NCBI GenBank assembly: GCA_963814875.1
Contig: CAWFFJ010000017.1
Coordinates: forward strand, 62,001 to 126,000
Length of the DNA: 64,000 nucleotides
DNA from: CAVSIS01 sp963814875
GTDB taxonomy: Bacteria; Acidobacteriota; Thermoanaerobaculia; Thermoanaerobaculales; Sulfomarinibacteraceae
Reading direction: 5' to 3'
Shown here: one piece after another, positions 34,183-42,966 of the stretch
How positions within the stretch are numbered: the first letter of the stretch is position 1
Layout: each line of letters opens with the position of its first letter
Notes under the pieces: model-generated
The model's database searches: none
What the model saw: only the letters and a program-made list of their open reading frames with translations
What the model was told of the DNA's origin: nothing
Made by a program: the position numbers and the translations under genes

Positions 34183-34416
34183 ATGGCTCAGACGGTGCAG
34201 CGTTCGGGGCAGGTGAGCTCGAACGGCGTCCCGCGCCAGACTCCGGGCATTACGGCGGTTGGCTGGCTTCTGATCTGTTTCGCGGTGATCCCGATCCTCT
34301 ACGGTGTCCACCAGTTCGACCGGCCGGCTCTGGTGGCAGGGGTCGCCCTCGCCGTTGTGGGAGTGGTCTGCGTGCTGATTGGGCGGTTGCGTCTGCACCG
34401 CCAGTCGGCGGGCTGA
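34183..34416 (+). CDS. Small two-span membrane protein
   Basis: 77 residues from ATG 34183, which has a GGGAGG site. A polar N-terminus of 24 residues precedes two hydrophobic segments (AVGWLLICFAVIPILYGV and ALVAGVALAVVGVVCVLIG) joined by HQFDRPAL; the end is basic. Not recognised by family. It stands alone between convergent and unrelated genes. Confidence 0.6.
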   Translation: MAQTVQRSGQVSSNGVPRQTPGITAVGWLLICFAVIPILYGVHQFDRPALVAGVALAVVGVVCVLIGRLRLHRQSAG

Positions 34417-34570
34417 GACCTCAGACGACAGGCGCGGCCCCAGCCGAGTATCGGCGGGGGCCGCGCGCTTCTTGTCTGATTTGGCGCTGCATGGGTTTGA
34501 CGCCCACGAGTGCGTGGTCCGCCAGCACTCGTCAAGAGCGGTAATTCCCGATGCGCACAGCGCATCAAAG

Positions 34571-34613
34571 GAATTCGTAGGGCAGAGGCCATAGGCCTCT
34601 GCCCTACGAATTC
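34571..34613. repeat. Perfect 20-bp palindrome at the rubrerythrin-like gene end
   Basis: Arms 34571-34590 and 34594-34613 are perfectly complementary over 20 bp around a 3-base loop (ATA); they begin with GAATTCGTAGGGCAGAGG. The gene's stop TAG (34604-34606) is inside the right arm. It may work as a terminator or be a dispersed stem-loop. Confidence 0.85.
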
Positions 34614-35074
34614 TTCGCCATCTCCCGCTCGAGCAGGCGCTGGTGCTCCTTCTCGGCGTCGCGCAGACCCTCGAGAAGCCGGATGACCTCCGGCTGATGG
34701 ATGTACTCGAGCGCACTGTTGTAGTAGTCCCACGCTCGGGTCTCGGCTCCGAGCGCGAACAGGAGCGCATCCTGAAGGCTGACGTCTCTGCCCATCGCCT
34801 GAAAGTCGGGCGTCTCGACCTCCCAGGCGATGTTCCGGGTGTGACGGGGCGGCACGTCGCCAAACATCGAGTGACGGAGGTCGGCGATCTGGCGCCCGTG
34901 GAGCTCCTCCAGCCGTGCCATGCGACCGAAGAACTCGGACGCCTCATCGTTACCCTCGTTCTTCATCCAAGCGACCAGCTGCTCGTAGGACTCCTTCGCC
35001 TCGTCCTCGACGAAGATCGCGAGGTCGAGGACATCCTGGGCGTCCAATCGGGAAAAGTCGAAGTCGAGACCCAT
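34604..35074 (-). CDS. Ferritin-like diiron protein, rubrerythrin type
   Basis: 156 residues, four-helix bundle with carboxylate/histidine ligands spaced as in rubrerythrin and related ferritin-like proteins: FVEDEAKESYEQL, RMARLEELHGRQI, GAETRAWDYYNSAL and LRDAEKEHQRLL. No C-terminal rubredoxin domain is present, so it is a short peroxide- or iron-handling form. ATG 35074 is preceded by a weak site. Its stop codon sits in a perfect palindrome. Role in oxidative stress is inferred from the family. Confidence 0.85.
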   Translation of the reverse strand: MGLDFDFSRLDAQDVLDLAIFVEDEAKESYEQLVAWMKNEGNDEASEFFGRMARLEELHGRQIADLRHSMFGDVPPRHTRNIAWEVETPDFQAMGRDVSLQDALLFALGAETRAWDYYNSALEYIHQPEVIRLLEGLRDAEKEHQRLLEREMAKNS

Positions 35075-35230
35075 TCTGTTCCTCCAGCTGCACTCGCGCC
35101 AGGATCAGCGCGCCATCGCGCCACTGTGCCGCGTCGTCCCTGAGGTGTCAACCGTCTGCACGGCGAAGCTGCTACCATCGCCCGATACCCGTCCGCGGGC
35201 CACCGCGAGGGAATGGAGGGCGCTCGAAAC

Positions 35231-36862
35231 ATGACCCGATCCACGGCCATCCTGCTGAGCTCGACACTCGGCTGCGTGCTGGCGATGGCGGCGCAGCCCG
35301 CCATGGCGTGCACCAACATCCTCGTCAGCGCCGGCGCATCGGCCGACGGTTCGACGATGATCACCTATGCCGCGGACTCCCACGATCTCTACGGCGAGCT
35401 GTACTTCAAGCCGGGCGGCGTGCACCAACCGGGCGCGGTGCGGGAGATCGTCGACTGGGACACGGGCAAGTACCTCGGACGCATCCCCGAGGCGGCGGTG
35501 ACCTACACCCGCGTCGGTAACATGAACGAGCACCAGGTCGCGGTCGGCGAGACGACCTACGGGGGCCGCGAGGAGCTGGTCGAGTCGAACGGTATTCTCG
35601 ACTACGGAAGCCTGATGTACATCGCGCTCGAGCGAGCTCGCACCGCGCGCGAGGCCATCCGCGTCATGACCGACCTGGCGAACGAGTACGGCTACGTCTC
35701 GGAGGGAGAGTCGTTCTCCATCTCCGACCCGAAGGAAGCCTGGATCATGGACCTGATCGGCAAGGGGAAGGACGAGAAGGGCGTGCTCTGGGTCGCCCGC
35801 AGGGTGCCCGACGGTTATATCTCGGGCCACGCCAACCAGGCCCGGATCCGGCGCTTCCCGCTCGATGAGCCGAACAGCACGATGTACGCGCCGGACGTCG
35901 TCGCCTTCGCCCGGGCGAAGGGCTGGTTCGACGGAGCCGACGCCGATTTCAGCTTTGCCGACACCTACGCCCCGGCGGACTTCGGCGGGCTGCGCTTCTG
36001 CGAGGCCCGCGTGTGGAGCGTCTTCCGACGCGCCGCGCCATCCCTGAACCTCCCGGTCGACTCGGTGCTCGGCGACACGGTGGCGGCGCCGCTGCCGCTG
36101 TGGGTCAAGCCCGACCGCAAGCTCGCCGTTGCCGACGTGATGGCGCTGATGCGCGATCACTTCGAGGGCACCCCGCTCGACATGACCCAGGACGTGGGAG
36201 CAGGCCCCTTTGCCTGCCCCTATCGCTGGCGTCCGATGACCTGGGAGATCGACGGCAAGACCTACGTCCACGAGCGCGCGATCTCGACCCAGCAGACCGG
36301 CTTCTCCTTCGTCGCTCAGGCACGCTCCTGGCTGCCGGATGCAATCGGTGGCGTGTTCTGGTTCGGCCTCGACGACACCTACTCGACCGTCTACACGCCG
36401 ATGTACTGCTCGATCCGAGAGGTCCCGCCGAGCTTCGCCGAAGGCGTCGCCTCGCTCAGCGAGTTCTCGTGGGACTCGGCGTTCTGGGTCTTCAACTGGG
36501 TCGCGAACTCCGCCTACTCGCGCTACAGCGACATGATCGTGGACATCCAGCAGGTGCAGAGGGAGCTCGAGGGCGAGTTCCTCGGCCGCCAGCCGGAGGT
36601 CGAGGCCGCCGCACAGGCGCTCTACGCGCAGGCGCCGGCGTTGGCGCGTGACTACCTGACCCGGTACTCGGTCGCGCAGGGGGAGCGGGTGACGAAGCGC
36701 TGGCGCGCTCTGGGCGAGTCGCTCCTGGTGAAGTACATGGACGGCAACGTCAAGGACGAGTTCGGTGCGCCGACCCACCCGCGCTACCCGGACGACTGGT
36801 ACCGCCGCATCGTCCGCGAGCGTGGTGACGCCATCCGCCAGCCGGAGCCGGAGAAGCCATAG
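35231..36862 (+). CDS. Secreted C69-family dipeptidase
   Basis: 543 residues from ATG 35231. Signal peptide ends at MAAQPAMAC; the following Cys is the Ntn-hydrolase nucleophile of peptidase family C69 (CTNILVSAGASADGSTMITYAADSH). GRIPEAAVTYTRVGNMNEHQVAVGETTYGGREEL and GYISGHANQARI are also family motifs. It would cut dipeptides outside the cytoplasm. A second ATG at 35213 is in frame; I prefer 35231 because it starts the signal peptide directly and has GGAGGG upstream. It is followed by a LEA-type lipoprotein gene. Confidence 0.9.
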   Translation: MTRSTAILLSSTLGCVLAMAAQPAMACTNILVSAGASADGSTMITYAADSHDLYGELYFKPGGVHQPGAVREIVDWDTGKYLGRIPEAAVTYTRVGNMNEHQVAVGETTYGGREELVESNGILDYGSLMYIALERARTAREAIRVMTDLANEYGYVSEGESFSISDPKEAWIMDLIGKGKDEKGVLWVARRVPDGYISGHANQARIRRFPLDEPNSTMYAPDVVAFARAKGWFDGADADFSFADTYAPADFGGLRFCEARVWSVFRRAAPSLNLPVDSVLGDTVAAPLPLWVKPDRKLAVADVMALMRDHFEGTPLDMTQDVGAGPFACPYRWRPMTWEIDGKTYVHERAISTQQTGFSFVAQARSWLPDAIGGVFWFGLDDTYSTVYTPMYCSIREVPPSFAEGVASLSEFSWDSAFWVFNWVANSAYSRYSDMIVDIQQVQRELEGEFLGRQPEVEAAAQALYAQAPALARDYLTRYSVAQGERVTKRWRALGESLLVKYMDGNVKDEFGAPTHPRYPDDWYRRIVRERGDAIRQPEPEKP

Positions 36863-36897
36863 CTGTCGCTCAGGTTGCCGGCAGCGAAGGAGGTCCG

Positions 36898-37431
36898 ATG
36901 CAACGCGCGTGGTCCGTGCCCGAGAGTGTCCGTGTTCCGCAGTGGGGGCGAGTTGCCGTGGTTGTGGCGCTGGCCGTGTCCGCAGCCTGCGTCTCCCTGG
37001 GACAGCTCACGCCGCCGGAGCTGCACCTGGTTGACCTGGCTTTCGTCGAGGCGACCTTGTTCGAGTCGACCCTGACCGCGACCGTCCGCGTTGACAACGA
37101 CAACCCGGAGCCGTTGGTGATCGACGGTGCAGTGGTGCGACTTGTGGTGGGTGGGCTGGCGGTCGGCAAGGGCCGCAGCGACGCCCGCGTCGAGGTGCCG
37201 CGCCTCGGCTCGGAGACGATCCCCCTGACCGTCCACCTGAACAACGTGAGACTCGCAACCCGGCTACACGCGCTGTTCCAGGACGAGGTCGTGGACTACG
37301 CGCTCGATGGGACGGTGTACGTGCTGTCCGGCGCGAGGACGGTGCGGGTGCCGATCAGCCAGGCGGGTCGGGTCGACCTTCATGGTGAGGTGCCGGAGGT
37401 GACCCCGCCCTCGGGAGGCGGCGGGAGCTGA
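36898..37431 (+). CDS. LEA type-2 family lipoprotein
   Basis: 177 residues. Lipoprotein signal: a hydrophobic stretch then VSAAC with Cys31 as likely lipidation site. The mature part has the WHy/LEA-14 fold: LHLVDLAFVEATLFESTLTATVRVDNDNPEPLVIDGAVVRLVVGG, then IPLTVHLNNVRL and VYVLSGARTVRVPISQAGRVDL. Such proteins are linked to desiccation or membrane stress. ATG has an AGGAGG site. It starts 35 bp after the dipeptidase stop, so the two may be co-transcribed. Confidence 0.85.
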   Translation: MQRAWSVPESVRVPQWGRVAVVVALAVSAACVSLGQLTPPELHLVDLAFVEATLFESTLTATVRVDNDNPEPLVIDGAVVRLVVGGLAVGKGRSDARVEVPRLGSETIPLTVHLNNVRLATRLHALFQDEVVDYALDGTVYVLSGARTVRVPISQAGRVDLHGEVPEVTPPSGGGGS

Positions 37432-37464
37432 GGCTCGAAGACGCCGGCTGCGGCGCCGGTGCCC

Positions 37465-38484
37465 TCACTTCCCGAGCGGCCAGAAGATCTCCGTGACCAG
37501 CTCGCTCTCCGGGGTCGATCCGGGATCGCTCACGAACGACTCCCACGGGTGGCCGCCGGCCTCCACCTGGCGGACCGTGACGTAGGCCTCGAGCTTCGAC
37601 CAGGTCTCCTTGAGCCCCGCGTACGGTCCGACGTGGCGCACATGCAGCGCCGGGCCCGCGTACGAGCGCCGGACCTGGACCGCCTCTCCGGTCGCGGGTG
37701 GGCGGCTCGGCATGCGGTCGATCGGGATGCAGGCGTCGTAGGTCCACGAGGACTCGTTCCACGAGGTCGTGATCGCGAGCGGCGGGCCGCTCAGTGCGAG
37801 ACGGTTGCGGGAGATGAACGTTCCAAGCTGACCGTAGGCGGAGGCGAGCGTGGCGGCAATTGCGTCGTCGACACTCGAGGAGGCACCGCTGACGCAGGCC
37901 AGCGTCTCCGGCGCGACCTCGACCCGCTCGATGTCGAGCGTGGACCAGTCGGCCGTGGGTAGGCTCTCCGCCAGGACCTTGAGCTTCTCGAGCCCCTTGT
38001 CGTAGTCGGCGCCGATCATGCGGTCGAAGACGAGGCCGAAGTAGCGCCCGAGCAGGTTCCAACCGAAACGGGTGTCGAAGCCCCAGGTCACACGCGTACC
38101 GGAGCCCTCGGGCTCGAGGTCGAAGTACGCCTGCGCGGTGCCCTGGGAGCCGAAGTCGATCAGCGTCTCGACGCGACGGTAGGGCTCGCTCGCGACGATC
38201 TGCTGGCTGCCCGTACCGACCTTCGGGTTCGAGCTGGTCCAGCTCATCTTGGCACCGGTGCCCGAGATCGGACCGTTATAGCTGTACAGTGTTTCCGGGT
38301 CGATCTCCGCCCATGGCGACCACTCATTGAAGCGGCTGTAACCGTCAACCAGGGTGAACACCGTCGCCGGCGGCGCGCTGACCGTGATCGAGCGCTCGAT
38401 GTGGGCCGAGGAAGGCAGGAAGACGCCCACCACCAGCAGGATGGCGATGACGGCGACGACAACGATGAAGATTTTCTTCAGCAT
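37465..38484 (-). CDS. Membrane-anchored SRPBCC + GyrI-like protein
   Basis: 339 residues. One N-terminal membrane span (IFIVVVAVIAILLVVGVFLP), an SRPBCC domain (about 30-170; HIERSITVSAPPATVFTLVDGYSRFNEWSPWAE) and a GyrI-like effector-binding domain (about 185-339; HVRHVGPYAGLKETWSKLEAYV, ESFVSDPGSTPESELVTEIFWPL). The pair occurs in many bacterial proteins and suggests ligand sensing at the membrane, with unknown ligand. The gene is 6 bp downstream of the DUF937 gene. Confidence 0.88.
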   Translation of the reverse strand: MLKKIFIVVVAVIAILLVVGVFLPSSAHIERSITVSAPPATVFTLVDGYSRFNEWSPWAEIDPETLYSYNGPISGTGAKMSWTSSNPKVGTGSQQIVASEPYRRVETLIDFGSQGTAQAYFDLEPEGSGTRVTWGFDTRFGWNLLGRYFGLVFDRMIGADYDKGLEKLKVLAESLPTADWSTLDIERVEVAPETLACVSGASSSVDDAIAATLASAYGQLGTFISRNRLALSGPPLAITTSWNESSWTYDACIPIDRMPSRPPATGEAVQVRRSYAGPALHVRHVGPYAGLKETWSKLEAYVTVRQVEAGGHPWESFVSDPGSTPESELVTEIFWPLGK

Positions 38485-38490
38485 GGAGCC

Positions 38491-39033
38491 TCAGAACAGC
38501 TTCTTCGCGAAGCCCATCAGGTCGTCGGCCACCGAGCCGTCGTGGTTGGCGTCGAGCAGCGAGCTCAGTCCTCCCAGTAGGTCTCCTGAGGCGGCCCCGG
38601 GCGCCCCCTGCTTGAGCTGCCCGGCATGGCGGCTCATCGAGCCCATGAGCAAGGCGGCAACCAGCGGGAGCGCCTGTTTGAGCACGCCGACATCGAGCCC
38701 GGTTTGCTGAGCTGCACGCCCGGCGACGTGGCGGCTAACCGCCTTGCTGCCGAGGAGATGGCCGAGGATGGCGTTGCCGTCGGCGGTCGTCTCCGGCCGG
38801 GCGAGGGTCGCCGGTTCCTCGAGGTAGCGCTGGTGTCCGCCCCCGGTGAGCGCGCCCATCAGGCCGTCGAGGCCGCCCGGCGCCGCCGTGTTGCGCTCCA
38901 TGCCCTGGATGAGAGCCGGGAGCAGGGCGGCGATTGTGGAGGCCGCCTGGCCTTCGTCGAGGCCGAGGGAGCCGGCGAGCTCGCGCACCGCGCCGCCCTG
39001 CTTGGCATTGAGGATCGTTGACAGCAGATCCAT
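38491..39033 (-). CDS. DUF937 domain protein
   Basis: 180 residues, helical: MDLLSTILNAKQGGAVRELAGSLGLDEGQAASTIAALLPALIQGM is the DUF937 repeat, followed by GNAILGHLLGSKAVSRHVAGRAAQQTGLDVGVLKQALPLVAALLMGSM. Glycine-rich tail. Function unknown. First gene of a two-gene minus-strand unit with the SRPBCC protein (6-bp gap). Confidence 0.88.
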   Translation of the reverse strand: MDLLSTILNAKQGGAVRELAGSLGLDEGQAASTIAALLPALIQGMERNTAAPGGLDGLMGALTGGGHQRYLEEPATLARPETTADGNAILGHLLGSKAVSRHVAGRAAQQTGLDVGVLKQALPLVAALLMGSMSRHAGQLKQGAPGAASGDLLGGLSSLLDANHDGSVADDLMGFAKKLF

Positions 39034-39200
39034 GTCAGTCTCCTTGGTGTGAGATTGTCGTTGAGGGGAAGGAGGGCTCGCGGGAGACTATTCCCCGTGC
39101 CTCGTGCGCGCCCGCACGAAGCCTCAGCCTTCGAATGGAACAGCGACGCTTTGGAGTACGTTGTCACGTAACGTCGAAACAAGGCTGGAGGAAAGCGAAC

Positions 39201-40091
39201 ATGAGAATGAAGTCAATGGCTCAGCTCGCGAGCGTGGTGCTGTTTGCGGCGGCAGCTCTGCCGGCACAGGCTGGGATGCGCTACGAAGCGACGACCAGGA
39301 CCGTCAGCCAGAACGGCAAGACCGCGCAGGATTTCGTTGTCGAGGGATGGGTCGACGGCGAGAAGGCGCGGATCGAGTTTCGCCAGGCCAAGGGAGCACC
39401 GGTGCCGGACGGAGGCTACCTGATCACCACCGACGGCGGCAAGACCCTGTACATGGTCAACCCCAAGGACAAGCAGTACATGCGCTGGGACCTGGCGGGC
39501 ATGCTCAAGAGTCTGACGGCGTTGACGCAGTCGAGCGGAGGGATGATCGATCTGCGCTTCACTGACTCCAAGGTCGCGGACCTCGGCGCCGGCGAGGATG
39601 CCGAGATCCTCGGCTACCACGCCACCTCGCACAAGTACAAGGCGTCGTATCACATAGAGATGAAGGTCATCGGATTCAAGAAGGCCTATGACATCGTCTC
39701 CGAGGACCAGGTCTGGACCACCACCGCGCTCGACGCGCCGGGCTTCAGCGCCTGGCTGCGCAAGGAACCGCCGAAGACCGGCGACGCGGATCTCGATAAG
39801 TTGCTCAGTTCGCAAGCGAAGCGCATCGAGGGTGTTCCCCTGAAGACGATCTCGCACTCCACGATGACCGACGCCAAGGGGAAGTCCGAGACGTCGACCA
39901 TGACCATGGAGGTCACCAAGCTCGAGGAGACCCCCGTCGACGCGGCGATGTTCACGATCCCGAAGGGCTATGAGGAAGTCGAGATGCCGGACCTCTCGGC
40001 TGCGGGTCAGGGTGGGCAGCAGCAGGCCGACGAGGACAAGGACGAGAGCGGGCTCAAGGGGCTGTTCAACAAGTTCAAGAAGAAGAAGTGA
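39201..40091 (+). CDS. Secreted DUF4412-like protein
   Basis: 296 residues from ATG 39201 (GGAGG upstream). Signal peptide ends at LPAQAGMRYEA. The mature beta-rich domain carries GMRYEATTRTV, YLITTDGGKTLYMVNPKDKQYMRWD and DAEILGYHATSHKYKASY, as in DUF4412 exported proteins; the tail is polyampholyte (DEDKDESGLKGLFNKFKKKK). No catalytic residues evident. It may bind metal or lipid; not known. Upstream, ACGTT-GTCACGT-AACGT (about 39159-39175) is a small palindrome of unknown meaning. Confidence 0.82.
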   Translation: MRMKSMAQLASVVLFAAAALPAQAGMRYEATTRTVSQNGKTAQDFVVEGWVDGEKARIEFRQAKGAPVPDGGYLITTDGGKTLYMVNPKDKQYMRWDLAGMLKSLTALTQSSGGMIDLRFTDSKVADLGAGEDAEILGYHATSHKYKASYHIEMKVIGFKKAYDIVSEDQVWTTTALDAPGFSAWLRKEPPKTGDADLDKLLSSQAKRIEGVPLKTISHSTMTDAKGKSETSTMTMEVTKLEETPVDAAMFTIPKGYEEVEMPDLSAAGQGGQQQADEDKDESGLKGLFNKFKKKK

Positions 40092-40145
40092 GGCTTTCTG
40101 CGGCTTGGGGCCGCTGAAAGCCTTGGAGGCGTTGCACGCCTCCAG

Positions 40146-40970
40146 TCAGCTGCGCTCGCGGACTCGTGCCCAGGCCTGGGCGTAGAGCTCTGAGCGGACG
40201 TCCAGGTAGCCGGGGTAGTCGCGGCGCGCCGCATCCTGGGCTTCCACCGACAGAGTGGCGAGGGCGAGCGGCTCCTCGGTCTCGAGCACGACCTCGCCGT
40301 CGGGTGCGATGACCACCGACGGTCCGCCAATGTCTGCGCCGACCTCCCCAGCCGGTCGGTTCACGGACACGAACCAGCTCGCGCTCGTCACGGCATCGGC
40401 GCGCAGCACCAGCCGCCAGCGTTTCCAGGACGCCCGCGGTGTGGCTCGCGGCACCAGGATCACGCCGGCCCCGAGAGCTCGGAGCATCAGTGCGAGCCCG
40501 GTTCGGTTGGCGTCGGAGCAGGTCAGTACCCCGAGCCCCATCGGCAGTCCCTCGATCAGGCCCGGCGCCTCGTCGCCCGGCTCGTAGTGAGCGGCCTCCC
40601 AAAAACCCTCTTCGAACGGTAGGTGGGTCTTTCGGGTGGCTCCGAGCAACGATCCGTCGGCGCCGAACAGGAGCGCCGTGTTGTGGCGTCGTCCGGTCTT
40701 CGGATCGTGCACGATGGCACCGCCGAGGACGGCAAGACCTGCGCCGCTGGCCGCGGCGGCGAGCCTGCGATGGCGGGATCCTTCGGGGGCCTCGGCATCA
40801 TCGTCTCTGGGCGTCCGTTCGACAGCCATCCAGCGATCTAGAGGCAGCTCGGGGAGGACCGCGAGCTCGGCTTCCCGGCGGCGCGCCTCCTCGAGGGCGT
40901 CAACGAGCCGGGTGTTGTCATCGTGGGAGGGGAAGACCTGGGTCAGCAGGGCGATGCGGAGGTCGGGCAT
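40146..40970 (-). CDS. Carbon-nitrogen hydrolase (nitrilase superfamily)
   Basis: 274 residues. The catalytic triad is recognisable: Glu in LAVLPELPLDRW, Lys in TRKTHLPFEEGFWE, Cys in LGVLTCSDANRTG. It would act as an amidase or omega-amidase-like enzyme on a linear C-N bond. Length and order agree with the family. Nothing in the neighbours names a substrate. The stop is TGA, followed by the convergent DUF4412 gene. Confidence 0.87.
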   Translation of the reverse strand: MPDLRIALLTQVFPSHDDNTRLVDALEEARRREAELAVLPELPLDRWMAVERTPRDDDAEAPEGSRHRRLAAAASGAGLAVLGGAIVHDPKTGRRHNTALLFGADGSLLGATRKTHLPFEEGFWEAAHYEPGDEAPGLIEGLPMGLGVLTCSDANRTGLALMLRALGAGVILVPRATPRASWKRWRLVLRADAVTSASWFVSVNRPAGEVGADIGGPSVVIAPDGEVVLETEEPLALATLSVEAQDAARRDYPGYLDVRSELYAQAWARVRERS

Positions 40971-41161
40971 GGCGGGAAGGTACCCGTCGGCGAGGGCTCG
41001 CGCAAGGTTGGACTCGCCGTCCTAAATTGGGGATGAGATTTTTTCTCGGATGCAACTGCGAGCCACGTCACATCGTAGAAGGATCGTGTAGACTAAGATT
41101 GAGATGTGAAATCAACGACGCTGGAGGGCGTCCTCGAACTGTAGAGGGAAAGGAGACTGGA

Positions 41162-41860
41162 ATGAGGAAGTTGATGGTGATGTCGTCGGCCTTCGCGCTG
41201 GTACTTGGCGCTGGCGCGGCTGTGGCGGGTGCGTGCCCGGCCAAGGATGCGCAGACTGCGAAGGCACAGGAGTCCACCTGCAGCAAGGCGGCCGTCCAGC
41301 AGGCGTCGAACACCGAGGGGGCAACCTGTGAACGCTCGGCCGCCAGCCATGCCGTGGCCGATGGTTCCACGTGCGCCGCGAAAGCTGTGCAGCAGGCCTC
41401 CAACGCGGCAGGCAAGACCTGCGACCTGAAGGGTGCCGCGGCTGTCGCCGAGGGCAAGACGTGCTGTGCCGGCGCGGCCGCGCAAACGGCGTCCAAAGAT
41501 GGTGCGAGCTGCCCGCTGTCGGCCGCCAAGGCGGCCTACGCAAAGGCGATGGACGACACCCGCAACGAGCAGGCTGCGAAGACTGCGTACTTGCACGCGA
41601 TGGCGGAGGGTGCCTACAGCACGGCGTACAGCCAGAGCCACTGCGAGAAGACCGCGGCCCGCGCCGCTTACCAGTACGTGCTCGAGCAGACCGGCTGCCA
41701 GAAGAGCGCCTCCGAAGCGTATGAGCACGCTGTCGCGACGGCGACCTACCAGAAGACCCTGGCTGAGACCGGCTGCACCAAGACCGCCGAGGAGGCAGCC
41801 CAGAAGGCCAAGCAGATTGCATCGACCGAAGTCGAGGAGCTCAACAAGGCCGCGTCCTGA
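41162..41860 (+). CDS. Secreted alanine-rich protein with regular cysteine repeats
   Basis: 232 residues, not recognised. A signal peptide ends at GAAVAGACPAK. The first half has six T/S-C units spaced about 14-16 residues apart (for example ESTCSKAAVQQASN, GATCERSAASHA, GKTCDLKGAAAV), each followed by an alanine-rich helix; the second half has units of about 25 residues with a GC-x-K-(T/S)-A core. Pairs of cysteines could form stacked disulfides or bind metal. AAAGGAG gives the start. The bases TAGACT (41091-41096) may be its -10. A terminator follows. Confidence 0.7.
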   Translation: MRKLMVMSSAFALVLGAGAAVAGACPAKDAQTAKAQESTCSKAAVQQASNTEGATCERSAASHAVADGSTCAAKAVQQASNAAGKTCDLKGAAAVAEGKTCCAGAAAQTASKDGASCPLSAAKAAYAKAMDDTRNEQAAKTAYLHAMAEGAYSTAYSQSHCEKTAARAAYQYVLEQTGCQKSASEAYEHAVATATYQKTLAETGCTKTAEEAAQKAKQIASTEVEELNKAAS

Positions 41861-41902
41861 AGCCTGGCGGACGGCGTCCGCCGAACCAGAACCCCGTCAT
41901 TC

Positions 41903-41934
41903 AAAGGCGTTCGGGCTGACACCCGGGCGCCTTT
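41903..41934 (+). terminator. Terminator after the Cys-repeat gene
   Basis: AAAGGCGTTCGGG (41903-41915) pairs with CCCGGGCGCCTTT (41922-41934) over 13 bp including two G-U pairs, loop of 6, then TCTTTGG. Confidence 0.7.
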
Positions 41935-41955
41935 CTTTGGTTGTGGGCGGCCGCG

Positions 41956-42543
41956 TCAGGAGGACGATGACGGCGTCGCCTCGGCCACCCCGTCCAGGAG
42001 CAGAATCTGGAACAGCCGGACCAGGAGCGTGATCCGAGCTGCGGCGTCGGTCTCGGCCGAGCGGGCGGGCCCGATCAAGCGTTCGAGCAGCGCGCACCGC
42101 TCCCGCCCCGCGAGCGTCGGCTGACGGCGCTCCGCCCAGCGCCACAGCGACCCGTACAGCGTCCACGCAACCTCGTCGAGCAGGCCCTCCAGGTCGCTCT
42201 GCCAGGCGTGTACGTGCTGGCGGGTCGCGGCCACTGCGAGGGACTCGCTCAGGGCGCTGCCGAGCAGTCGGCTCGCCAGCTCGCGCCCGTTGGAGGCGGT
42301 GGCCAGCTCCTCGAGGGCGATCCCCCCGAGGGCGGCAATGTCGAGCTTCGACGCGCGCTCGGAGTAGCCGCGGGCGGCGGTGCTCGCCGCGAGGCGACCG
42401 AGGAAACCGTGAAAGGCGTCGAGCACCGGCCACACCGGGTCGTCGGCCGGTACGCCGCGCACCAGAAGCTCCCCGCGAAGCCGCCACAGTGCCTCCGGGG
42501 TGGGCGCCGCGATACTCGCCAGTGCCGCGTCAGGTAGGTCCAT
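41956..42543 (-). CDS. Hypothetical helical protein
   Basis: 195 residues, not recognised. It is alanine/leucine-rich and predicted helical throughout, with no signal peptide, no membrane span and one Cys. The C-terminus ends in a serine run (PSSSS). Codon use matches the surrounding genes and the frame is clean, so it is likely expressed. Divergent from the remnant region at 42.8 kb. Confidence 0.6.
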   Translation of the reverse strand: MDLPDAALASIAAPTPEALWRLRGELLVRGVPADDPVWPVLDAFHGFLGRLAASTAARGYSERASKLDIAALGGIALEELATASNGRELASRLLGSALSESLAVAATRQHVHAWQSDLEGLLDEVAWTLYGSLWRWAERRQPTLAGRERCALLERLIGPARSAETDAAARITLLVRLFQILLLDGVAEATPSSSS

Positions 42544-42807
42544 GCTCCAGATATCCTACTCCGGCATCGGGGTCGGATACGACCCTGGCCCTGCGAGTGC
42601 CTCTCCGCGGGCGCCGCTCGGTCTCACTGACGCTGTTCGACCGCGGCGCGACCCTTGACGACGCCTACACTCGACGTGTGAGCACCTCCGGTGAAGCGCG
42701 CGAGCTGGCCGAGCGCATGGCGGCGGAGCTTGCAGCCGCTCGAATGACGTCCGCACGCCCAGGCTCCGGCGGGTGAGGAGCCGGCCCACTGACGGGGTCC
42801 GCAACCG
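42544..42807. other. Unassigned region
   Basis: A plus-strand frame can be read through 42776 (ending ELAERMAAELAAARMTSA) but it has no clear start or family resemblance. I see nothing else here. Confidence 0.3.
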
Positions 42808-42960
42808 GTGCCCCGCAGCCCCGAGGACGCCTGGTCGACACCAGTGCACCTGCCCGCCCCGATCAACTCGGAGGCAGGCGAGGAGTATTCGCCCTACGTC
42901 TCACCCGACGGTCGGGTCCTGTTCTTCATGTCGACACGGACGGTGATCCAGACCGGTGCC
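42808..42960 (+). pseudogene. Remnant of a PD40/TolB-type beta-propeller gene
   Basis: About 50 codons read WSTPVHLPAPINSEAG then EEYSPYVSPDGRVLFFMSTR, the repeat of PD40/WD40-like exported proteins. It has no proper start, and the frame runs into the antisense of msrA just 3', where the similarity stops. Both ends are therefore lost and it is best read as a gene fragment. Confidence 0.7.
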
Positions 42961-42966
42961 GGGCCT

